Below are positions 23,733-34,055 of a DNA stretch of 55,965 nt, piece after piece. Made by a program: the position numbers and the translations under genes. The DNA is from Parachlorella kessleri (lineage: Eukaryota; Chlorophyta; Trebouxiophyceae; Chlorellales; Chlorellaceae). The notes below the pieces were generated by a model. The model worked only from the letters and a program-made list of their open reading frames with translations, ran no database searches and was not told the DNA's origin. The stretch is taken from positions 1-55,965 of the forward strand of contig BBXU01001008.1 in assembly GCA_001598975.1 (NCBI GenBank), in the 5' to 3' direction. Each line of letters starts with the position of its first letter. Position 1 is the first letter of the stretch.

Positions 23733-26700
23733 ATGACATCGTCACCACCAGCGTTCCCACCACATTTGGCTAAGGCAGCCATCACTTTAGCTTGGTGGTT
23801 GGTGCTGCTGGGCCTGGCACCAGTGCCAGCAACGGCAGCAGTAAACCCGGAGGCAGCGGCACTGCTCACCATTCGCAGTGGCTTTACGAATGGCCAGGCC
23901 GTGCTGCCTGATTGGACCAACGCAAGCAGTAGCCCTTGCACCTGGAAGGGGGTTGGTTGTGACCCAGACACCGGCCAAGTTATCGCAGTGTGAGTGGGGT
24001 CCTGCCTGCTTCAACTTGCCCCTGCTCCTGTACGCGTGCTCCCTGTGTGCAAATTCAGGCACTGTGGCTTGTCCTAATGCACAAATACAGAGTGACTGAC
24101 CTAAACCAAGGTAGCCACCGAGTCTTATTCCTCCTGTCGCACAGGGCACTAACCGGGCAAGACCTGCAAGGCACTATAACGACGGAAGGATGGATGCAGT
24201 TGGAGAGCCTCCAGGGCTTCTCATTTGCAGACAACCTGCTCACAGGCAGCCTTTCAAAGGACTGGTTGCTGCCGGATACCGTCAGAGGTATGTTGGCTGT
24301 TTATATGTAGAGTTGGCAAGCGCGGCATGGCTGGGCAGCGACCAATCCACCGTGCACTGGTCACGACTGATCTACCTGTGACCTTTTTGCAGTCTTGGAT
24401 GTCTCTGGGAACAAGCTGGGGGGCACCCTGCCTCCTGATTTTCGCTTCCCTGCCAGCCTTGAACACCTGTATCTGTGGAATAACACCTTCACTGGGACCA
24501 TCCCTGCATGGGACTTGCCAGGTAAGGGACTGCCCTTGCCTGGCTTGCGTTTAGCAGTCCTGTGTGCTGGGCCCATGGCACAGCTTGAGGTGAGGTCTGC
24601 CCACGGTGGCAACCGCATGTACCAATGAATAAGATAGGGCGACATGCATGCACCCTGTAAGATGCGCTGTCAAACTTGGCCATAATGCCCCCGGCTAGTA
24701 CCCTGGATATGGTAACACTGCCAAGCTAGCTGCTGCCATGGCTCCGCCCACCCCAAGCTGGTACCATCCCTGCCCTGTCTTAGCATGCGGGCAGAAGAAC
24801 TAGTTTGGTCGCCTACTTCTTGTGTTGTCGCACTCGGCCTAACGTATGTTCAACAGTATTGTGGGTGCAGAGAATGTCACCGAGCTGATGATCTCTTTGA
24901 ACCAACTCTCTGGGACCTACCCCCCTGGCTGGGTCCTGCCCCCCGGCTTGCGTGTGTTGAACCTCTACTCCAACCGGCTGACGGGCACCCTGGACCCCGC
25001 CTGGGCCTTCCCGCCCACGCTGCAAGCCCTGGCACTGAATGAAAACCAGTTCCGGGGCACCATCCCCAGCAACTGGACGCTGCCAGACTCGCTGCAGGTG
25101 GGGGCCCAAGACTTGGACGGCTTGTTGCAGCGGAGGGGTGTCTTCTGCTCAGATAGCACAGTGTGGGGGTTAATCCCAGGACAGCCAGTTGCTGCAAACA
25201 GGTGTCTGCCCAGACATGCATGCTCGGGTTGGCAGTGGTGGTCAGCCTATGCTGCATGCCACCCTAAGGGGGGTGGAGGCCAGAGACACTGCCGGAGTCA
25301 TTCCTGCTGCTGAGGGAGAGCTTTGCAATGCAGCAGCAAACAATCGACTGGGTGCTGCCTCCTCCCTGCCCGCTCCCTGACACGCAGCTGCTGTACCTGC
25401 ACAACAACCCCCTGCTGACGGGCACCATCCCCCAGGACTGGGCCCTGCCCGCGGCCCTGACAGACTTTGAGCTTGCCAACTGCGCCTTCTCGGGCCCGCT
25501 ACCCACGCGCCTGAAGCTGCCGAGCGGAATGCAGGTATGAGCCTGCCCTGGAGTGCCTGGCTCTCGTCAAACTTGGCGCTGCTTCCTCTGGTGCCAGAAA
25601 TACCTGGACACAGAGCCCCCGGGGGCAACCCCAAGCCCTCCGCGCTGTGCCGAAGCTGCTGCTGTGCTGTATGTTACTCAGCTCCGGGGCAGCGCCATCA
25701 CTGTATCTTTTGCCTGACTTGTAAGCTGTCAGCTCGCTGTGCTGTGCTGTGCAGTCGCTGCTGTACTTCAACAACTCCCTCACAGGCACCATCCCAGCCG
25801 ACTGGGAGCTGCCTGACTCGCTGCAAGTGCTGAACCTGGGCATCAACAAGCTGGAGGGGACGGTACCCGCTGGGCTCAAACTTAGCAGCCAGCTGCAGGC
25901 AAGGGGCATATGCTGCGCGACTCATGCGGTGTTGTATGAAAGCACATGCACCTTGTGTTGGATGGGGAGGTACCTGGGGGGCCCTAGCTCAGCAGCCAGC
26001 TGCAGGCAGGGGGACAGGGCAGGGTCGGGCGACGTGGCTGCCATGGTAAGGGGCTTGCCACAAGGCTAGGCTCGTCAATTTGGCTTGTGCGGGGGAGGGC
26101 TTGTTGTGCTCTGCTGGTGCAGTACGGGGTGCAGACGCTTTGCAGGCGTGTGTTTAAGCCGGCAGGACAGGGCCGGGCGTCCATTCGGCGCAGTGCAGCC
26201 TATGCGTGTAACACATGGCGGGATGCTGCGGTGCCCAGGATCCTGGGTTGTGCTGGGCCCACGCTTTGCTGTGTCATCAGCCTGGTCAGGGGGGAGGGGT
26301 AAGCAGGCACAGCAGGCAGCATCGGGGATGTATATCTGGTACCCCTGCACGTATCTTATGGGGTTGGTGGGGATAGACGGCTGCCAAGTCACTTGCGCGC
26401 TGGCTACTCCACGTAATTTTGCTGAGCTACCATGCGCGTTGCTCACTGGCAGCCAGCAGGCGGGCACCTTGGTGCGGTATACTACCAACACCACCTGGTT
26501 AGGCTCGTTTGGCTGCAGACGCTGGCCCTCAACTTCAACTCCCTCATGGGCACCATCCCCGCCAACCTCACACTCCCCAGCGGCCTGATTCAGCTTGCGC
26601 TGGACCACAACCAACTAACAGGCACCATCTCCAAGGACTGGAAGCTGCCAAGCACGCTCCAGGTGAGGCTAGACTGAAGGACGGTGAGTTGCTCCACTGG

Positions 26701-29700
26701 CTCCGTCCCTTTCCTTGTCCGGTGCTTGGCAGCTGCAGGGAAACTTATGAGTGCTCATTTCACTGTTCCTTCCTTCCTGGGGCCACTTGGGACACTGTGG
26801 TTACCTGGCAAGCCACGCCCTCCTTGCCGACCAACCAATCACGGCCTTCGGTCAAGACGACAATGAAACCTGCGGTTCTACGCAATTCCAAAAGAATTCA
26901 TGCTGCCGCTTCCCTGGCCCCCCCAGACACTGTACCTCAGCAAGAACCAGCTGAGCGGTACCTTGGACCCGGCCTGGGAGCTGCCCGAGTCGCTGTCGGA
27001 TTTCCAGATAGCCTACAACAACTTCACCGGACTGCTGCCGGCATGGAACCTGCCCAATCTCAAGCAGGCGGCCCTGTGGGCCTGCAACTTCACCGGTAAG
27101 GCAGGCAGGGGGAGGCACACATACATACCGGAGAGGACCAGCCCTAGAGGACTGCGGCTCGTGGGCCCGTGCCTGCGCACCAGGCGGCAAGGTGGCTGCA
27201 CTGCTCGCCAGCTCTGCTGGTTAGGTTTGTTGCTAGGGTTCTCCTCGCATGCCCTATATGCACTAGCAGTCTTCAATCGTTCATGCTCTGTCATGTCATG
27301 GTTATGCTGCAGGCCCTCTCCCCGCCTACCCGACCCCGCCCAACTCCGCAGTCATAGTGATGCCGCAGTCGGGGGCCGGCTTTTGCGGAGAGGTGAGAGG
27401 GTGTGCTGCCGCCGCTGCTGGCATGACTGTGGCTGTACATGGGCCTTCTTCATCTCGCTGGCTGGGGCACACTGACCCGGGGTGGGGAAGAACGCCCCAT
27501 GACCGCTACCACCACTACACGCACACATGCTGGCACTGGCTGTGGCGGAATCTTGTCCAGGTTGAGCCACTGCTGCTGCTGCCCTTCAAAATCACCCTTG
27601 CACACTTCCCTTCAATACCAGCCCTCATTGCTCGGGACGTGCAGTCTTGTGACTGTATTGCCTTACCAGCGTGTTGCTGCGGCCCCTAGCTCAGTTCAGC
27701 ACCCATGTATGTGCATTCTTATGTCCTGCTGCAGGTCCCCTCCTCGCCCCCCTATTACGAGGACGACCCCCGGGTGCCCACCTCCTACCTGCGGCTCAGC
27801 AACAGCAGCTTTGACAGCTGCCCACCGGGCACGCCTCCACGCTACACCTACCCCCCAGCCGGCTCCCCGCCGCAGCAGTCACCATCCCCTACACCTCCTG
27901 CCAGCCCCAGCCCTCCCCCCGGTCCAGGTAGTCATCTGTCAGTACAGTGGCTTAATCAGCTTACCTAGAATTCCACCCTTTGATGGCCTGGTGGCCATCT
28001 CATTTGTCTATATGATGGTAGCCGGGAGTATGTGCTTAATTGGTGCGCGTTATCGCATCGGCATGATGGCCAGATGTATGCTGAACACCCGACCCTGGCA
28101 ACACACACTAAGAGTGGGCTGCAGCTTGTAGTATCCGTGCAGCGATGTGAGCTTGCCTGTGGGTGCAGGGACTTCCACAAGCGGCGGCGGGAGCAGCAGC
28201 ACTGTGGGCATCGCTGTGGGCGTGGCAGTGGGAGTGGCGGCTTTAGGTTGGTTGGTAAAGCAGGCCGCAGCGGAAGCAGCAGCAGTGCTTGCCTATTCGA
28301 CCCTGTGGCTGCTCCTAGGGCATCCAACATGGGTGATGCTTCACAACCGCTGTGTTGTGTAGGGGGATTGCAAGTGACCCAGGAGGGCAGCAGAGGCACA
28401 ACCTGCGCTGCGTTGTGTCGCAGACTTGAATGGGCAAGGAGCAGGGATGCTATGTTGCGCTTGCCATCCAGCCTTTAACAAAGGTGGTGGCGATTCTCAC
28501 CCTCTTACGTTCTTGCGCTAAGGTAATCGTTGCACCTTTCCTTCATTTCTTCCTGCTTATCTTCCTCACGCCCAGGCACCCACACACTGGCTGGTATGGT
28601 GGTGCAGTGGCAGCTGTCCTCGGAGTGTGGTGGTGGATGAGGCGGCGGAGAAAGAGGCATGTGGCTGCTGGCGCCTCCCAGAAGGGGTCCCTGCCCAAGT
28701 CAAGTGAGCTTTGTTATGTTGCCTGCGTCATGGCAGTGTCCGGGAGTACATAATCGTTACCTGCCGCCGAGCATGCTGCTGCGGGGCAGCTCTTGTTGAC
28801 CAAATCGGTTGGCTGGTTGGCTTGCCAGGCTACAGTGCGGTGCTGGCAGCTGAGCAAGCCCCTGCCCAAGGGGCCATCATGTAGCATCGCAGGCTGAGCC
28901 CATCCGTGGTTCCATGGTATCCTGAAGCTCAAGGCGACGGTTTACTGGGGAGGCAACCCGGCACCTTCCCACAATTGTACTTGTATTATACTTGGTTGAC
29001 ACGGTTGCATCCTTTGCAGCCTAAGGGCGACTTGTGGAGCAGTTCATGGGACGTGCTTGCATGGAGCAAGAGACCATCGAAGGCCTTGACGCTCCCTGCA
29101 GGTCTGGGAGACGACCTGGAGGGCAGCCCCGGGCAGCGCCACTCTCCCGGCAAGGGCGGGCTGGAGCTGGAGCCCTTCGAGGCCAAGGTGGCGGCGGACG
29201 CGCTCAGCTCCAGGCGAGTATGGCCTTGCGGTCTGTGAGCGAGTTTAGAGGGCCATGCTGGGGAGACACAGGGCAGGCAGGCAGGCAGGGAGCTGCTAAA
29301 AGTCTCCAGGCCATGGTCATGGTGGAGCAGCTAGAATATAAATCCTGATTGAGTGGGCTTCCGTGCCTGGAGGAGAGGTCGGGAGATGTGGGTGTAACGA
29401 GTGGCCCTGTCACTCCTCCTTCCTTCCTTCCTGCCTGGCTGCCAGGTTCGAGTCCTAGAGTGAATCTGACCAAGCGCTAAGCATCCACAGTCGTTTACCC
29501 CAGTTGTATTGCCCTTCTGGCTGCAGAGCTACGGAGGCGCCCCTCCTGCATGCTGCCAGCAGCGGCTTCCAGGCGTTCACCGCCAGCGCCGCCACCGAGG
29601 CTGCGCAGCAGGATCCAGTACTGGCGGTGGCCCTCAAGACTGCGGTGTCAGATGGTACGCAGAGCACCAGGGGCGGTGGGGATCCAGGCCCTTGACTGCT

Positions 29701-32700
29701 GCCCGCCCTGCTGTGGCGGCCTTGTGCAGGGCTTGCTGTGCTGGCAGTGTTTTAAGTCAGAAGGGGGTAAATCTTCAAGGCATGTCATGCCACTCCCGTG
29801 GGTCTGTGCTTGTGCGTCGGCCGGCCAGACCGGCACTTCCTGTGCTCTCCATGGGGGTGCTCTGCATTGGGTATGATCAGGGCAGCAGCCCTAGGCCCCA
29901 CAGCTTGGCTAGCTGCTAGGTGTCCACGAGCCTCCTCCTTGCCTGCGTGGGAGTGCAGGCAGCGTGGCTGAGTCAACTGCATCGCAGCAGCGCATGAGCC
30001 GTCAGAGCCTGGAAATGTCGGCGCTGCGGATGTGGATTATCGACTTTAAGACCTTGGAGCTGCAGCGGCAGATCGGGGAGGGCTCCTTTGGCAGGGTGAG
30101 CCTACAGGCGGCAGGCTTGGCAGCTGAGTCGCAGCCAAGACTGGTGGAAACCACGCGTGTTGGCCTTGTTAAGCCTGGGTCAACCCCATAAATTACCTAA
30201 AGGGGTCCGGCTGCTGCGGCATTTCGGGTTCTGCAAGCAGAACGCGGGAGTGGAGAGCTTCTCTCCCAACTATGGGGCATACCAGCATGGCTGACATTCC
30301 GTTCTGTCCTGTGTGTTGAGCCTGCTGACCCGCTATGCTGGCCCCGCCCTGCCAGGTGTATGTTGCCACTTGGCAGCGCACGCCTGTAGCTGTGAAGATC
30401 CTGCTCAACACCGCGCTGGATGTGTACAGCGAGGAGGCGGTCAAGCAGGCACTCACACTGTCAAACCCGGTGCTGGAGAACCTACAGAAGGTGCGGATGG
30501 CCGCCGGTGCATGCTGTGCGCCAATGAGGGGCGTCAGGCTCGCTCTCATGCGGCACGTGCCTTCCTCTATGGAGGAGCCTGTGCTTCTGTGCTGCCAGTA
30601 CAACCTTCCGTTCCACTTGAGGCGTGGCAGGTGTTGCCTGTCTCGACCGTACTGCTTTGATGTCCTCAGCAGGCCACACCCTGCCCGTGCTGTGACCTGC
30701 CTGGAGGTGACCCTCTCTCCTCCCACCAAGCATGCTCCCTCCTTACTCCTGCTCCCTGTTTAACATTCGCGCAGGAGGCGGCCTTAATGTGCTCCCTGCG
30801 CCATCCCTCTATCGTGACGTTTCTGGGCGTGTGCCCCGTCCCACCGTGTGTCGTGACCGAGTACTGCGCGCGTGGCTCCCTGGCTGACGTGCTGCGCAAT
30901 GCGAGGCAGTCACCGGCGGCGGCGGCCAAGCTGGACTGGCTGCGGCGGCTCAACATGGTAGGCCGCTGTTGGACTGCTGCTCCCCTGCTGGTAGTGGCGT
31001 GGCGGGTGTATGCTTGTGTACACATGGCGGCCGCCGGGGTGTGGGCTAGTGTGGTAAGAGTGCGGCAGGCGCTGCTTTGCCAGGGTGGGTCTTGGCAGGG
31101 ACGGCGGGTGAGTGGTAGGCCAGTTTCGCATGCCTGGCACATGCCTGGCACTGGTCATCTTGCCTTTCAATTGCCCACCACCTTGAATGGCTGGCAAGGC
31201 TGCTGGCGGAGTTGAGTTGATTTGCCTAGGACAGCGCTGTGCCAAGCAAGCTACTCTGTACTAATGCGCTTGTCGCTACAGATGTTGGACACAGCCAAGG
31301 GGATGCTGCACCTCCACTCACACAACCCGCCCATCATCCACCGGGACCTCAAGAGCCCAAACCTGTAAGTGCCAGCTAGCACCACCGATGTGCCAGGCTG
31401 CTAAGCTACAAAGTAAAGCGCCAAGCACATACACTGGTAACTTAGTTTGTAAGCTCATGACACATTGGTGCCACCTCACCCTGTCACTGAGGTGGCGGCC
31501 AGCCTCCCATCCCAGTATGGTGGCTGGCCCCTGCAACCCTGCTAGACCAGAGCCTCCTTAGGCCGCTAACCGACCCTGGTGCTTCTGCTTGGTCCTCTAT
31601 GGGAGTTCAGAGGCATGACCTTGGCAGCAGAACCCATTCCATGGAGCACACGTGAATCTGTATTGCAGCATGCACAGCAGCTAGTGGCATCCCTGCGTGC
31701 CGCTGCAGGCTGGTTGACGCCCACTGGCGGTGCAAGATCAGCGACTTCAACCTGTCTCGCATCCTGGAGGACCGCATCGTGCTCAGCAGCGCCATGGCAA
31801 CCAACCCGCGCTGGCTGGCGCCCGAGGTGCTGGAGGGGCAGCCAGCCACACTGCAGTCGGTGAGCGCCTTCTGTACCTGCGGGCAAGGGTGTGCCACTAG
31901 GTGGTGTCAGGCATGCAAGAGTGGTTAGCGTTGCTGCTGAGGTGGCGGCCCCAGCCACAGCCTGGTTTGTGAGCACGGGTTTGTGCGGGTCAGTGGGTGT
32001 GGTAAGGCAATTACAGTGTAGTCGGATGCCAAGAGCTTGACCATAGCTGCTTTCTCTGCGACGGGCGTTTGCTTCTTTGCCGACGCTGTTACACTGTGCT
32101 AGTGTATGACTGTGTGTGTTTGCCATGCTACCGTGCAGGACGTCTACTCGTTTGGCATTGTGCTGTGGGAAGTGCTGACCTGGGATATACCCTTCGCCAA
32201 CGACAACCACTTCCAGGTCAGCCATTGCCATTTGGAGCCGCGGCCCTCTCTGCTCGGCTCTCTGCAGTACACATTCGCTAGGGACATTGGGGGAATGGAG
32301 CATCAGGCCACACCGCTGGAGGCTCTGCCACCGCTGGAGTTCTTACCTCCAGTGTGTGATGGGGCAGTTGGTCATATAGCCACATCTGTAAAATTCGATC
32401 ATCAACCCGGACAAGCAGGCTTGAGCCCACACACGCGCATACCGTCTGCCCTGCCCGCTGCTCCAGCTTGCGGCTTGTCGATTGTACAGACTAGGGGGCT
32501 GGACGGTTCACCTGCAGTGCACTTGCAAAGGCCCGCATGCTGGTCACTCACTCCTGCCGCTGGCCCTCTTTCTGTATTTGCAGCTGATCAAGCATGTGGC
32601 GGCAGGCGGGCGGCCGCCGGTCCCTCCACGGCATGAGCTCCCCGGCAGGGAAGGCGGGGAGGCGGGCGGCCTGGATGACTACGTTGCGCTGATGCAGCGG

Positions 32701-32763
32701 TGCTGGGCGCAGGCGCCGGAGGAGCGGCCCTCATTCCAGGACGTTGTGGACTTGTTAAGGTAG
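23733..32763 (+). CDS. RLK-C: LRR receptor-like TKL kinase, 21 exons, 997 aa
   Basis: Exons: 23733-23989, 24145-24287, 24393-24521, 24871-25097, 25388-25534, 25755-25898, 26519-26662, 26927-27095, 27313-27392, 27735-27927, 28169-28246, 28608-28703, 29102-29213, 29527-29654, 29959-30095, 30356-30490, 30775-30957, 31282-31364, 31709-31859, 32139-32216, 32584-32763 (TAG); 2994 nt in frame. It has a signal peptide (about 1-37), an LRRNT-like cap with SPCTWKGVGC, LRRs to about 453, and a Pro-rich stalk to about 544. The TM helix (about 557-580, VGIAVGVAVGVAALV then AAVLGVWWW) is followed by RRRRKR. The kinase shows IGEGSFGR (721-728), K742, E774, HRDLKSPN (D856), DFN (D874) and WLAPE. In exon 25755-25898 the 72-bp LRR exon of RLK-A/B is fused to a second repeat with no intron. 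Introns after 25898 and 29213 have GC donors. It has the fewest LRRs of the three genes. Confidence 0.93.
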
Positions 32764-34055
32764 GCTTGCTTTGCTCCTCTGTCCCTAGCAGTTGTGCGCG
32801 TGATTTGGCAGCATCAGGGGCATGGTGGGTGGGACAGCAGCGGGCCCCTCTGTTAGGGTAATGCGAGAGCTTTCAGGTGGGCTTCCTGCCACGGCTTACC
32901 GCCGCTGTCTAGAGGAGTGTTGGGACCTGGGCGCGGTATGCTTAATTTTTGCAGTATCTGCGCGGCACGCTGCTGCGTTGTGGGGCCCAAAGGCGGGTCT
33001 ACCCATGGAGTGCCCCCTACTGCAGTCAACAGTAGCGATGTAATAGAGGTCACCCGTTTTGCCTGTCGGCTGACTTGCGGTGAACCTGCGCCGCTGTGAC
33101 AGGGACATACTAACAGAAGCAGCATCAAGTCGGCGACCTGCTCAGCAGGCTGCCAGGGCAGCTGGGGAAGCCACCAGGCAAGAAGAGGTGTAGCATGCCT
33201 CAGGACCTACAACGTAATTTGCATGATACATCCTTTGCATCATGAGCAGCTGTTGTTTGGTTAGCCATGGCATCAGGTTGGGCGTGCACGTCTTCCCTTT
33301 CCTTGTATTACCTCTGACTGTCGCGACTGTCAACCTGACTGCACGATTTTTGGGCTATCATTACTGCGGCAGCTGCTTGAACTTGCCAGTGGCCCTCCCG
33401 TGCACCCATCACAATGTGTTGGCTCTTGATGCGCTGACCTTAAACAAAGTCCTTAAAACTGCTTGTATGCGTTGCGCATGGATCGCTTTACTCCCTTGAC
33501 AACCATTGGATGTTTTGTGGCCTTGTGGTGGTGGCTTCATGTCCGACGGTGGTACACATCTGTGCGAGCTGTCAGCAGCATTTACACGATGTTACCTGCA
33601 GCCTTGTGTAACACTTAACTCGGTAGAAGAAATGGATAAGAGCCTTCTTACCAAGCGGTACTCCTGTCACTCATTACCTCACGTTAATCAGAATGCGAAC
33701 CCAGAAAAACATCCAGGCCCTAAAGCAAGTAGTTGTTATTAGGTAACGAGCATGTGCCTTGCGCCCCTCACGAAGAGCTGCAGGGCAAGCCCAACTTACG
33801 CATGATGCCACTAGCCACACAGTAAGGAGCTGAAGCACCGCTTACACAACCGCAGCATCCCACTGTACAACGCAGTACAAGGTCAACCGCCCCTTACCAT
33901 AATCGGAGTACCCCACTGCACTCAGCAACTGCATGCCAAAGGTATCACACAGACCACACCGGTGCCTTAAAAGCCAAAATAGCTACTGGGAGAGGTGGCA
34001 CTGTACGCGTCACCAGCAAATGCTTCTGCAACCAAGCTTCACCACTGCACCGAGC
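32764..34055. other. Intergenic, RLK-C and channel gene tail to tail
   Basis: The first 430 bp carry diverged copies of the minus-strand exon-like fragments (about 32,870-32,905 and 33,115-33,190) found after RLK-A and RLK-B. A TGTAA near 33,036 is a possible algal polyadenylation signal for RLK-C. From 33,200 to 34,055 I see only short frames and no recognised feature. It should contain the 3' UTR of the channel gene. Confidence 0.5.

Noticed and set aside
27439..28131. Open frame of 230 codons on the + strand
   Set aside because: It is out of frame with the stalk exon 27735-27927 and lacks conservation in the paralogues.
29445..29456. Perfect tRNA B-box-like GGTTCGAGTCC
   Set aside because: No A-box or tRNA fold lies upstream, and the aligned introns of RLK-A and RLK-B show ordinary sequence there.
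32755..32766. Possible further 3' exon of the RLKs, since the stop TAG overlaps a GTAGGC donor-like site
   Set aside because: All three genes have TAG at the same codon although the donor-like context differs in RLK-B; a shared stop is simpler.
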